Notes under the pieces: model-generated
The model's input: the letters and a program-made list of their open reading frames with translations, nothing else
Told to the model about the DNA's origin: nothing
Database searches by the model: none
Made by a program: the position numbers and the translations under genes
DNA from: JBBPYR01 sp038199755
GTDB lineage: Bacteria; Chloroflexota; Ktedonobacteria; Ktedonobacterales; Ktedonobacteraceae
Assembly (NCBI GenBank): GCA_038199755.1
Contig: JBBPYR010000039.1
Location: 1 to 56,521, forward strand
Length of the DNA stretch: 56,521 nt
Direction: 5' to 3'
Shown here: positions 7,636 through 16,236 of the stretch, piece by piece
How the letters are laid out: each line of letters opens with the position of its first letter
Position numbering within the stretch: position 1 is the stretch's first letter

Positions 7636-8637
7636 CTATTTTTTACCGTATATGCTCTCAGGCTTTTCTATTATGCTATATCCCCGCTGCGGCTCAAAGG
7701 AGAGCATCAGTTCTTGCTCACAGATATCCTTACCATTCATTGTTAGGCGTGCAACTGCTGGACTCGCTTCTCGGCGCAGTAGCAGCACGCTATCAATCAT
7801 TGTCTGTGAGGCATTATTCATAAGCTCGGATACATGTTGCATATCATAGGTATGGAGATGATATATCAGTACAAAAGCCATCTGATGTGCTTGTGCCATC
7901 GTGCGTAATGGAAACAAAATCGGGTCATTTCGCAATAAAAGCCTTCTCTTTTCAAGCATTGGCCGTACGGCTAACAGGCTATCAATCACGATTAAACGCG
8001 CCTGTGGATGGAGTTCTAACCAATCTTCCAAGTCGGCGAGGCCACAGGTATGCAGTGCATGCCACCTGCCCGCCCACTCACAGGCAGTTTCAAGATCACG
8101 GCTGCCTGCCTGAGCGGGGCTAGCAGCAATAGTAGCGACAACCTCGTCGCAGGGTTTGGCCGTCTGCATGTCCACGTGTGGTGTGCCACCTTGCACAAAC
8201 TGCTGGACACGGTGCTGAAATGTCTTCTGGCTATCTTCCAACCCCAGGTACAACACTTCTCCCGGCTTGACGGAAAACTTGTTCAGGAACAATGCATCCT
8301 CAGCAACGGCAAGAGCAAGGCCCAAGGCTAGCATCGATTTTCCTGCTCCCGGTAGGCCCGCCAGAACGGTCACGCCCACAGGCAGCAATTCTGGCACAAT
8401 CCACGCAGGCTGCGGCATAGTGTGCTCAGTAAACTCTGCAAGCGGCTGTGATAGCGACGGTGCAGCTACCATACCCATATCCTGACTGTACAATAATTGT
8501 TTTGCCTGTTCAATCGTTTGCGACAAGTCATCGCTCAATACTGACACAGTTCTTGCAGTTTTCGCCGTTTTTGCTTTACGTGGCTGGCGGGGATGTGGTA
8601 GTGATGACGGTGATGGCGTTTGTCTTTTTTCTCGCAT
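7636..8637 (-). CDS. RepA-like AAA (RecA-fold) ATPase
   Basis: Encodes 333 residues. Walker A is AGLPGAGKSMLALGLA (about residues 94-109), Walker B is ARLIVIDSLLAV (about 213-224), and YLGLEDSQKTFQHRVQQF is the conserved strand after Walker A in the AAA_25/RepA group. These are hexameric helicase-like ATPases known from plasmids and phages; stand-alone chromosomal copies also occur and have no set role. The N-terminus is basic, Pro/Lys-rich. AAAGGG precedes the ATG. No replication origin, primase or integrase lies nearby, so plasmid replication is not supported here. Confidence 0.8.
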   Translation of the reverse strand: MREKRQTPSPSSLPHPRQPRKAKTAKTARTVSVLSDDLSQTIEQAKQLLYSQDMGMVAAPSLSQPLAEFTEHTMPQPAWIVPELLPVGVTVLAGLPGAGKSMLALGLALAVAEDALFLNKFSVKPGEVLYLGLEDSQKTFQHRVQQFVQGGTPHVDMQTAKPCDEVVATIAASPAQAGSRDLETACEWAGRWHALHTCGLADLEDWLELHPQARLIVIDSLLAVRPMLEKRRLLLRNDPILFPLRTMAQAHQMAFVLIYHLHTYDMQHVSELMNNASQTMIDSVLLLRREASPAVARLTMNGKDICEQELMLSFEPQRGYSIIEKPESIYGKK

Positions 8638-8885
8638 ACAACAACCCTTTCGCTCAAATCTGAGAAAGAGGAAAAGCTGTAAGAAGACGATATACTAAAA
8701 TGATAGACTACAATGTGTCATCCTCTCTATTTAGTATACAAAATGCAACCAAGCAAACAGTAAATTACGAGAAAAGCACAGCAAGCAAAGAACGTATTGT
8801 GAATTTGTAAGAGCAAACAACGTATATTATGAGGGTCAACAAAACCTATGAGCCAAGGATACATCCGGTTGAAGGAAATCCACCC

Positions 8886-10190
8886 ATGAAGCACATTCCC
8901 GACCAAACACACTCATCTGGGTTGATATATGAGATCGGCCATCAAGCTGATCTCACACAATTCAGTGATGAACTAGAGTATCTGGAACTGCTTCTGCCAA
9001 ATATCGCCACCAGCAACACACGTGACCTACGCACCTATGCAATGGCATATATCGAACGCTTCCCCGACGACGTGTTACAGCTAGAACACGAATGGAAGTT
9101 ATTGTATGCCGCCCTCATACAATCTTCACAACGAGCCGACTATGGCACCGTGATAGCTCTGGTCCAATCGTTGACGCATGTCGTTGGTCGCCTCGATAAT
9201 CCCGTTGTGGCAGAGCATATTCTGAGGCTGGGCATTGCTGCTTGCCAGCAGTTACCGGACCACAAACAGCTCGCGTTTTTCCAGAATCGCCTCGCTACCC
9301 TCCTCTTTTCTCACGGCAACTATCAAGAAGGGCGGCACCTCTGGTATAGCAGTCTGCGCCAAGCTGAGTCTTGCGGCGATGCTGTTTGTGTATGGGAACC
9401 ACTCTCAAGCTTCGCGCATATGGCTGACATTCTCAGGAGCTACGAGGAGACCCAACGGTTTATCGCCATGATTCAGCGTTCAGATGAATATGAAAGCTCC
9501 GATTATTTTCTTAGCGCAATCTTTATTAGAGGATTTCGCGCGCGTGTTATGAACCATCCAGCAGAGGCACAAAACGATCTCAAGTACTGCCTGCGACTCC
9601 TCTCAACCCACAAGAAGATCACCTATTCGCCTTCCTATCGCCAGCTCTTCACTATGGCAGCTCAGACAGAGTTAGCGCGTGTGCAAGGCGACTACGCCCG
9701 TTCACAAGCGTATGCAGAAAGCTCACACGCCTTGGCTCAACTCTTCGGCGACCGTTATACTGCCGCCTCTTTACTGATTGATCAGATGTTTTTTACGTAC
9801 CGACAAGAGCGTTTCGCAGACACGCAGACAGCATTTTTACGTTTAAGCGCGCTCTCATATCAATATGCGGACCCAAGTTTCATTCGTTACTGCCACATCT
9901 TAGAGCAGCAACTCGCCCTCCAATCCCCTAAACGCTCTTCATACGCACAACACACGCAGCGAACGATGCCAATTCCCACATCCTCTCCATTGCAAGAGGC
10001 TCTCAGTGAACGAGAAGTGGAGGTGTTGCAATGTATAGCTGATGGCTACTCTAATCAGGAAATTGCGTCACTCTTGGTAATCACCACGGGAACAGTAAAG
10101 AAGCACCTTGAACACACGTATGCAAAACTTCATGTGCGGAGCCGTACCGCGGCCATCGCCAGAGCAAGATCGCTCAGCATTCTTCCCTGA
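8886..10190 (+). CDS. LuxR-type regulator with TPR-like N-terminal region
   Basis: Encodes 434 residues from the ATG at 8886, preceded by GAAGGAAA; an in-frame ATG at 8829 has no such site. Residues 1-360 form helical repeat pairs similar to the MalT/TPR arm (YADYGTVIALVQSLTHVV..., LARVQGDYARSQAYAESSHALAQLFGD). The C-terminus is a GerE/LuxR HTH (LSEREVEVLQCIADGYSNQEIASLL, TGTVKKHLEHTYAKLHVRSRTAAIARA). No ATPase or receiver domain is present, so the ligand or partner probably binds the repeats. It precedes the WD40 lipoprotein gene by 147 bases on the same strand. The target is unknown. Confidence 0.88.
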   Translation: MKHIPDQTHSSGLIYEIGHQADLTQFSDELEYLELLLPNIATSNTRDLRTYAMAYIERFPDDVLQLEHEWKLLYAALIQSSQRADYGTVIALVQSLTHVVGRLDNPVVAEHILRLGIAACQQLPDHKQLAFFQNRLATLLFSHGNYQEGRHLWYSSLRQAESCGDAVCVWEPLSSFAHMADILRSYEETQRFIAMIQRSDEYESSDYFLSAIFIRGFRARVMNHPAEAQNDLKYCLRLLSTHKKITYSPSYRQLFTMAAQTELARVQGDYARSQAYAESSHALAQLFGDRYTAASLLIDQMFFTYRQERFADTQTAFLRLSALSYQYADPSFIRYCHILEQQLALQSPKRSSYAQHTQRTMPIPTSSPLQEALSEREVEVLQCIADGYSNQEIASLLVITTGTVKKHLEHTYAKLHVRSRTAAIARARSLSILP

Positions 10191-10337
10191 TTTCCTCGCA
10201 ACCCTTGATATCCCCAATCTTGAGCAAGCCTCTGAAGATGTAAAATACGTCTTTTGGCGAATGACGTTGGCTCATCCCTATGCTACGCTGGATACATGCA
10301 AAGAAACAGACCTGCCTTCTACGAAAGGGAATACAGC

Positions 10338-11456
10338 ATGTATCCAGCACCGCATATAACACGTATAACCCATTTCCCTCGCGTTCTGCTTCACTCGATT
10401 TTAGGACATGTATTACCTGTGCTTTTTTGCAGCCTCGTCTTGTGCTTTACCGCGTGTGCCTCTTCTAGTGGAACAGCGCAAACAAGCGTGCCTACTCCTT
10501 CTCCAGCCGCGACTGCTACCCCCACCGAAGCCGCACCAACACTCACTCACGCCCTTGTCACCTATAAAGGCCATAACGGTCCTGTGATTGGAGTAGCATG
10601 GTCGTCTGATGGCAAGTGGCTTGTTTCTGGTGGCAACGACGGCACCGTACAAATGTGGAATGCACAAAGCGGGGCCGTGCGTTGGAATGTATCAGTAGAT
10701 AAATATATCTTTGCGGCCGCGTGGTCGCCGAATGGCACACGCATTGCCGCTGGCGGTGGTAGTGGCTCAGTGTTTATTTTGGACGCAAAAACTGGACACA
10801 CCCTCGCAACTTACCAGGGCCAATTTTCCTTCACAGAAGGTCTTGCATGGTCGCCTGACAGTAGATATGTCGCCGCGGGTAATCAGGATGATACCGTCAA
10901 AGTCTGGGATGTACAGACAGGCAAGGCCATTGTCACCTATAGCGGACATAGCGAAGCGGTGAATCGTGTGGCATGGTCGCCCGATGGCACACGTATCGCC
11001 TCTGCCAGCCACGATGGAACGGTACAAGTGTGGGAAGCAAAAACAGGAAAACACCTCCTCACCTATAACGATCACGCGGCCCCCGTCTGGGAGGTTGCCT
11101 GGTCGCCTGATGGCAAGCATATTGTTTCCAGTACTGGATCAGCGGGCAACTTTGGTGCCGTTACCTCAAACAACTCGGTCAAAGTCTGGGACGCCACCAC
11201 AGGCCAAACGCTCCTCACCTATAGCAAACATAGCGGGCAAGTATACGCTCTTTGCTGGTCGCCCGATAGCACACACATCGCCTCCGGCGGCGATGATAAC
11301 ACCGTTCGTGTATGGAATGCCATGACGGGCTCAACCGATCTCGTCTACCGTGGACATAGCGGCATTATCTTTAAGCTAGCCTGGTCGCCCGATGGCAAGT
11401 CTCTCGCCTCCGCCAGTGTGGATGGAACCGTTCAAATTTGGCAACCTCAGGCGTAA
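10338..11456 (+). CDS. WD40-repeat lipoprotein
   Basis: Encodes 372 residues from the ATG at 10338 (AAGGGAA upstream). A signal peptide with lipobox FTAC (Cys at about residue 40) and a Pro/Thr/Ala linker lead into seven WD40 blades. Each carries the local signature AWSPDGK or close variants and ends VWDAxTG or VWNAxTG, with GHSG/GHNG dipeptide loops. The fold is a seven-bladed propeller on the outer face of the membrane, a likely protein-binding platform. The repeats are very alike in DNA too, which suggests recent duplication or gene conversion. A long hairpin follows the stop codon. Confidence 0.9.
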   Translation: MYPAPHITRITHFPRVLLHSILGHVLPVLFCSLVLCFTACASSSGTAQTSVPTPSPAATATPTEAAPTLTHALVTYKGHNGPVIGVAWSSDGKWLVSGGNDGTVQMWNAQSGAVRWNVSVDKYIFAAAWSPNGTRIAAGGGSGSVFILDAKTGHTLATYQGQFSFTEGLAWSPDSRYVAAGNQDDTVKVWDVQTGKAIVTYSGHSEAVNRVAWSPDGTRIASASHDGTVQVWEAKTGKHLLTYNDHAAPVWEVAWSPDGKHIVSSTGSAGNFGAVTSNNSVKVWDATTGQTLLTYSKHSGQVYALCWSPDSTHIASGGDDNTVRVWNAMTGSTDLVYRGHSGIIFKLAWSPDGKSLASASVDGTVQIWQPQA

Positions 11457-11459
11457 GCC

Positions 11460-11520
11460 TATGCTTACAGAAAGTAGCGGCCTTTTCGCAATGGATAGGC
11501 CGCTACTTTCTGTAAGCATA
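11460..11520. terminator. Long perfect hairpin after the WD40 gene
   Basis: Arms of 23 bases (11460-11482 and 11498-11520) match perfectly around a 15-base loop. There is no T run after it, so it is a strong hairpin rather than a classical rho-independent terminator. Confidence 0.65.
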
Positions 11521-11600
11521 TACATACCAGTCTTATCCATGATACACTTTACGTACTCAAGCGCAAACAAAAACGAAACACGAAGAGGATGTAACTTATT

Positions 11601-12023
11601 ATGACTGCTTTCACGCCAGAATGTCGTGCGTTTCTTTTAGAAAAGGCCAGAACAGGCAAGTTAGGCACGGTGCGTGCCGATGGACGACCCCATGTCACAC
11701 CCGTCTGGTTTGACGTTGATGGTGATACCATTGTCTTCACTACCTGGCATACCTCGGTCAAAGGCGTCAACATACGAAGAGATGCTCGCGTATGCCTGTG
11801 CGTGGATGACGAGACTCCTCCGTTCAGCTTTGTCATCATAGAGGGCACAGCAACGATGGCACCTGATCCAGAGCCATTGCAACACTGGGCCACGCGCATT
11901 AGTGGACGCTACATGGGTACGGAGCGAGCAGAAGAATATGGAAAACGGAACGGCGTTGCAGGAGAGCTACTTGTGCGCGTGACGCCCACGAAGGTTATCT
12001 TTCAGCGCAACGTTGCGGATTAA
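11601..12023 (+). CDS. PPOX-class F420/FMN-dependent oxidoreductase-like protein
   Basis: Encodes 140 residues. The split-barrel flavin-binding pattern is clear: GKLGTVRADGRPHVTPVWFDVDGDTIVFTTW, then KGVNIRRDARVCLCVDD and FVIIEGTATM. This is the pyridoxamine 5'-phosphate oxidase-like family (TIGR03618/Rv1155 type), small dimeric proteins that bind FMN or coenzyme F420. Whether this one uses F420 cannot be told. GAGGATG lies 11 bases before the ATG. A long hairpin follows, shared with the convergent universal stress gene. Confidence 0.85.
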   Translation: MTAFTPECRAFLLEKARTGKLGTVRADGRPHVTPVWFDVDGDTIVFTTWHTSVKGVNIRRDARVCLCVDDETPPFSFVIIEGTATMAPDPEPLQHWATRISGRYMGTERAEEYGKRNGVAGELLVRVTPTKVIFQRNVAD

Positions 12024-12043
12024 TGTGTAAAGAGCAAGCATAC

Positions 12044-12086
12044 TGGTAGCCACGGGCAGATAGGTTATCTGCCCGTGGCTACCAGC
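12044..12086. terminator. Bidirectional hairpin between convergent genes
   Basis: Perfect 20-base arms (12044-12063, 12067-12086) around the 3-base loop GGT; imperfect pairing extends further outward. It separates the convergent PPOX and universal stress genes. Confidence 0.7.
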
Positions 12087-12101
12087 ATGCGTTGCTCCCA
12101 C

Positions 12102-13124
12102 TTATACTACTGTTGCAGCTTTCTCCCAGACTGGCTCGCTGGTAGGTGCCAGTTCTTGAGGACGTACCACCAGTACCGGCAATTGCGAGGTATTGAGCAC
12201 ACGCTCAGTAACGCTGCCCATTGCCCAGCGCAGTAGACCGCCACGCCCATGTGTCGCCATCACCACCATATCGTAAGGTTGCTTGCTAGCGGTGCCCGTG
12301 GCCTCACCTTGCTCGGCGACCTGTACGATGGCTGCCGCGACATCGGTATCCTCTGCCACTGACCAGCCTAATGTAAGATTCAACTTGTTCATGGGGGCCG
12401 CCACCAGGCCTGCCTCGATGTGCTCTATCGTTGTTTGCAGGTATGTACTTGCCTTATGCACTATCTTCGGTTCGTCGAGCATATCATCACGCGCATCGAC
12501 AGGTGCAACTACGCGCAGCAGTTGTAGTTCACCCGCCTGTGTGCCTGCAAAGGCTGCCGTTAAGTAGGCGGCAGGAACGAGAGCTGCTTTGGCATAGGGC
12601 GAACCGTCCAATGGCACCAGCGTTCGGATTGCTTGGGTGGCATGCTCTGATGCATACGCTGCCGGGAGCGCGACACCTTCGCGCAGAATAAAGACCGGCA
12701 ATAACGAGTGACGCGCAATCTTTTCTGCCACGCTTCCCATCACCCACCGCTTCATGCCCGTATAGCCATGACTACACAACACAATCATATCAGCCTTATG
12801 CTCGGTGGCTGTTGTGAGGATGGTGGAAGCCACTGGTCCAAAGAGCACAATCTTTTCGAGGGTTAAACCAGCACAATCATATGATTTCGTTATATTACTC
12901 AGGTAACTTGATGCCTCGCTAATTTCGCTATCGATAAGCGATTGTGGCATCATCGACTCCTGGATCATCGCTCCTGCTGTCCAGTACTCATTCATAGGAT
13001 TGACTACACGGACTAGAAGAACCGCGCCACCCTCACCGGATGCCTTCGCTATACGAATTGCGACCGGCAATGCACGTTCAGCACGTGCGGAACCATCGAG
13101 CGGAACCAGAATTCGCCTAAACAT
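12102..13124 (-). CDS. Tandem universal stress protein
   Basis: Encodes 340 residues with two Usp domains (about 1-150 and 167-325). Each starts with a strand ending LVPLDGS and carries an ATP-binding loop: SHGYTGMKRWVMGSVAEKI and THGRGGLLRWAMGSVTERV (pattern G-x2-G-x9-G-S/T). ATP-binding Usp proteins respond to starvation and redox stress. AAAGGAGC stands 7 bases before the ATG. The gene is alone, with a 329-base AT-rich space upstream. The fused two-domain form is common and acts like a Usp dimer. Confidence 0.93.
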   Translation of the reverse strand: MFRRILVPLDGSARAERALPVAIRIAKASGEGGAVLLVRVVNPMNEYWTAGAMIQESMMPQSLIDSEISEASSYLSNITKSYDCAGLTLEKIVLFGPVASTILTTATEHKADMIVLCSHGYTGMKRWVMGSVAEKIARHSLLPVFILREGVALPAAYASEHATQAIRTLVPLDGSPYAKAALVPAAYLTAAFAGTQAGELQLLRVVAPVDARDDMLDEPKIVHKASTYLQTTIEHIEAGLVAAPMNKLNLTLGWSVAEDTDVAAAIVQVAEQGEATGTASKQPYDMVVMATHGRGGLLRWAMGSVTERVLNTSQLPVLVVRPQELAPTSEPVWEKAATVV

Positions 13125-13453
13125 ATATTTGCTCCTTTATACGCAAAGAACAGGAAAATTGCTTCATGCATTGTCTCCCTTGCTCTTCTCTCTTCCCTCA
13201 TTCTCTTGACATTTATAGAATAAGCCATCCACATCACCGCACGTTCACGAATAAGCCAACAATATCACAGCAGCATCACGCATCCAACTAAGCCAGAATA
13301 AATCAACTATACTGCATTAATATAAAGTATCTTTAGTCGTTAATCATTACCTCTTGACTTGACAGAAACATCCCAAATAGTTGCGTAATGGTAATGAAAA
13401 GGAGAGGGAGAGACGCTTGTCTCATCTCTAGTCTGATGTGAAAGGATGCTACA
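13125..13453. other. Divergent intergenic region
   Basis: AT-rich space between the divergent universal stress gene and the ThuA-like gene. It must hold both promoters. TTGACA-like hexamers occur at about 13205 and 13358, but I find no well-spaced -10 box for either and no reliable ORF or repeat. Confidence 0.4.
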
Positions 13454-14128
13454 TTGACCATACGAGCAACCATTTGGAATGAATACCGCCATGAACGTTC
13501 GGACCCACGGGTCGCCGCACACTACCCGAACGGCATTCACACCACGCTAGCCCAGGCACTCGAACCTGCTGGCTTCCAGTTACGTACAGCGACGCTTGAT
13601 GAGCCTGAACATGGGCTAGCACAAGCTATTCTTGATAACACCGATGTTCTACTCTGGTGGGGCCATCTCGCCCATAAAGAGGTTTCAGATGTCGTGGTCC
13701 AGCGTGTCCAGCAACGCGTCCTTGATGGTATGGGGCTGATTGTGCTCCATTCGGGCCACTTCTCAAAAATCTTCAAGCTGCTCATGGGAACGACCTGTGA
13801 TCTCAAATGGCGCGAGGCCGATGATAGTGAGACGCTGTGGGTAACAGCACCTGGGCACCCTATCGTTGAAGGTATTGGTGAATCAATCAAAATTGAGCGT
13901 GAAGAGATGTATGGTGAGTTTTTTGATATTCCCCAGCCCGATACATTGGTACTAGTGAGCTGGTTTACGGGCGGCGAAGTATTTCGGAGTGGCTGCTGCT
14001 ACACACGTGGCAAGGGGCGCATCTTCTACTTCCGCCCGGGTCACGAAACACTACCAACATATCATCACCCCGACGTACAACGCGTCATTATGAATGCCGT
14101 GCGTTGGGCCGCCCCCAGCAATCGGTAA
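13454..14128 (+). CDS. ThuA-like (trehalose utilisation) domain protein
   Basis: Encodes 224 residues with a TTG start at 13454 (AAAGGA 8 bases upstream). It opens TIRATIWNEYRHERSDPRVAAHYPNGIHTTLA and has LLWWGHLAHKEVSDVVVQRVQ, GLIVLHSGHFSKIFK and GKGRIFYFRPGHETLPTYHHPDVQRVI, the ThuA class I glutamine amidotransferase-like fold. The nucleophile Cys of amidotransferases is replaced by Ser in LHSGH, as usual in this family. ThuA proteins are linked to disaccharide use, but the reaction is uncertain. No sugar transport or oxidase genes adjoin. Confidence 0.85.
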   Translation: MTIRATIWNEYRHERSDPRVAAHYPNGIHTTLAQALEPAGFQLRTATLDEPEHGLAQAILDNTDVLLWWGHLAHKEVSDVVVQRVQQRVLDGMGLIVLHSGHFSKIFKLLMGTTCDLKWREADDSETLWVTAPGHPIVEGIGESIKIEREEMYGEFFDIPQPDTLVLVSWFTGGEVFRSGCCYTRGKGRIFYFRPGHETLPTYHHPDVQRVIMNAVRWAAPSNR

Positions 14129-14137
14129 GTCGCACGC

Positions 14138-14190
14138 AACAACGGTCACTCTGGCAAGAGAAGCCTCTAGCTCCTATAGTGACCGTTGTT
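14138..14190. terminator. Hairpin between convergent genes
   Basis: Perfect 13-base arms (14138-14150, 14178-14190) with a 27-base loop containing a smaller AGAG/CTCT pairing. It separates the ThuA-like gene from the papain-like gene. Confidence 0.55.
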
Positions 14191-14217
14191 ACATTCCACC
14201 CATCTCTATTACCTCTA

Positions 14218-15243
14218 TCACTTATCGTCATCAGAGCGATGTTCCGGGCTCAGCATTTGCAGTATTTCCTGCTCATCTTCACTGCTTGCCTGATAGTCGT
14301 CGGAAGCTGCTGCTATCTGCCACACAATGCCTTTGAGAATCACATACCGCCAAGCCAAGTTCGCACTATTATTGAAGTCCGCAGGCGTGGCCGTTTTGAG
14401 AAGATCAAGCACATCCTCTGGTGGCCGCTCGTGAATATCAATCTTGCCCGCGAGTACCTGCTCAATATAGTGCGGAATCAGCTGCTCATCATCTTCACAA
14501 AAAATAACATGCTGCATATTGCGCAGGTTGTGCAAGGCGATCTCGTGAAAATCAGCGACATCGATGGCGTTGGCAATGCGCCAGCGTAACGCCTCAAAAA
14601 AACTATACTGCACCAGTCCACTACAAATGAAGCTGAGATCATTCGTCACTGCCTCGTCCGATTCATCCCACTTCTTGAACAGATCAGCAATGGCACCTGC
14701 CGCATCCGCCACCTGTGGCACACTTGTCAGGCGGCGTTTCGCGGCCCGTTTTGCGTAGAGTGCTGCAATCTCATACACCGTTTTATGGTCATAGAGACCA
14801 TTGATCTGATCAAAGGCCATACCACGCACATGGCGCAAATATGCTATGCCATGTATATGATCTCTGGCATCACGAGCATTGGCTAGTGACGCCTCTTCAG
14901 GTGTCTCTTGATACCAATCCATGTTGATGCGTTTGATGCCCACGGTAAACTGATCAAAAGGCACAACCTCATCACGCCAACTGGCGATGTGTACCCCCTT
15001 GGTCTTTGCCTCTACCAGGAAAGTATTGTTATAGCCCATATGTGGCTTGCTTAACAGAAAGCAAATGGCAGAGTGACTCCATTTGCTCCCCGTCGCAACA
15101 CGAATGGCGTGGGCAAAAACCTCTTTAGGATCCTTATTTTCACGCAAAACAACGTCCGAAATATGTAACAATGATGGCTGCTCTTCATTGTGTAAAAAAT
15201 AATTGAGCGGATCATCAGATACGCGAACGGCGCGATATCCCAT
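14218..15243 (-). CDS. Permuted papain-like (NlpC/P60-superfamily) enzyme
   Basis: Encodes 341 residues. Near the N-terminus (about residues 47-60) RVATGSKWSHSAICFLL supplies the catalytic His, and far downstream (about 205-220) LSFICSGLVQYSFFEALRW supplies the Cys. His before Cys is the circularly permuted order of the YiiX/YebB-like NlpC/P60 group, which cleaves or ligates amide or ester bonds on lipids, peptides or peptidoglycan. About 100 residues follow the Cys, more than usual, and end in an acidic tail. No signal peptide is seen, so it is probably cytoplasmic. GGAG sits ahead of the ATG, right behind the stop of a dehalogenase relic. Confidence 0.75.
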   Translation of the reverse strand: MGYRAVRVSDDPLNYFLHNEEQPSLLHISDVVLRENKDPKEVFAHAIRVATGSKWSHSAICFLLSKPHMGYNNTFLVEAKTKGVHIASWRDEVVPFDQFTVGIKRINMDWYQETPEEASLANARDARDHIHGIAYLRHVRGMAFDQINGLYDHKTVYEIAALYAKRAAKRRLTSVPQVADAAGAIADLFKKWDESDEAVTNDLSFICSGLVQYSFFEALRWRIANAIDVADFHEIALHNLRNMQHVIFCEDDEQLIPHYIEQVLAGKIDIHERPPEDVLDLLKTATPADFNNSANLAWRYVILKGIVWQIAAASDDYQASSEDEQEILQMLSPEHRSDDDK

Positions 15244-15255
15244 AAAAACGACTCC

Positions 15256-15399
15256 TTATACTCCCAACTGACGAGCCAGATCAAGCATATCAGTAGCCAC
15301 AATATCGAAAGTTGGATCCGGTGTCAAATCAAGCAATTTGCCCGGCCCAAAAACATCAAACACCAGTGCTTTTACACCTTGTAGAACCTTCATCGTCAT
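15256..15399 (-). pseudogene. Haloacid dehalogenase (type II) relic with internal deletion
   Basis: A 47-codon frame encodes GVKALVFDVFG, the start of type II haloacid dehalogenases with the catalytic Asp, joined directly to a family C-terminus: DPTFDIVATDMLDLARQLGV, where intact enzymes read FDxVAxDFLDLAxQLG. About 180 residues between are missing. Both ends are in one frame, so the cleanest explanation is a large in-frame internal deletion. Its stop codon is 12 bases from the next start, with the ribosome binding site between, so it may still help translate the papain-like gene. Confidence 0.7.
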
Positions 15400-15571
15400 G
15401 TCAATGACCCACTTTCGCAAAACAGATTTTTTTGTCCGTTTATTTATTATATGTCATTCATAGCAGCACAATTTGTAATGCAAACTCTATACATCGATAC
15501 ACCGATATGCTATACTTTTCACCAAGAAACGAGCATCTGTGATAGTACCGCTTTGTACGAAGGAGATAGCA

Positions 15572-15808
15572 ATGGACGCAATTATTGGTAGGTACCGGGC
15601 ACGCATGGAAGAGGAAGGGTTACTACTCAAACATCCGTCTGGCATTCATTTTGAATTCACACTCGATGAAACAGTGGCACTTCTCGATCTCCTCACGGCT
15701 TATCGCCAGACCCTTCTTTCCATACAGCAAGAGAGCGAGCACGACACGGAGCCACGCATCGAGCGTGTGGTCCTCGAAAAATCTATGCAAGATCCAGAGT
15801 ACAGATAA
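15572..15808 (+). CDS. Small hypothetical protein
   Basis: Encodes 78 residues from the ATG at 15572, chosen because GAAGGAGAT lies 6 bases upstream. It begins MDAIIGRYRARMEEEG and has a predicted beta-helix pattern LLLKHPSGIHFEFTLDETVALLDLLTAYRQTLL with a charged tail. No cysteines or membrane helix. I do not recognise a family. It stands alone, divergent from the dehalogenase relic. Confidence 0.6.
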   Translation: MDAIIGRYRARMEEEGLLLKHPSGIHFEFTLDETVALLDLLTAYRQTLLSIQQESEHDTEPRIERVVLEKSMQDPEYR

Positions 15809-16236
15809 TTAAGTACTCCCTTTTCTCTATCTTTTCCTGAACATACTCCTCACAGCAGGTGTACGCCTCAATTTTTACAATGCGGCCACCTGATATTGTT
15901 ATGACCTCTTGCAAGAACAGAACTCTCACACGCTCACCCTCCTTAGCTCAATGAATTAAGCGAAATCAGGCGGACTAGGCCGAATCTCACCAAATCAATC
16001 AGGCAGCGGACGCGCTGAAGCTGGTTCCTACAGACTTTGAAACACTTCGCAAAAATTTGTGTTTTGTGCTCAAATATGGTATAATTAGAACAAGAATTCC
16101 GTGTATATCATACACTAAGGCACAGTTTTTGTGTACTCTTCCTTCGTAGGTGATTCCCCATATAACCACTTTTATACCACTCGAAAAGAATAAATAGATA
16201 AAGAACGTATTCGTGCAGGAAAGGGGTCAGTGCCTA
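15809..16236. other. Intergenic region
   Basis: About 430 bases with no credible gene on either strand. Apart from the promoter at 16057-16085 I see no repeat or hairpin of note. Confidence 0.5.
16057..16085 (+). promoter_or_regulatory. Promoter for the HhH protein gene
   Basis: TTGTGT (16057-16062), a 17-base spacer and a perfect TATAAT (16080-16085). The start would be near 16092, leaving a leader of about 145 bases before the ATG at 16237. Confidence 0.55.

Noticed and set aside
7636..8637. AAA ATPase as sign of an integrated plasmid
   Set aside because: No origin, integrase, primase or partner genes nearby.
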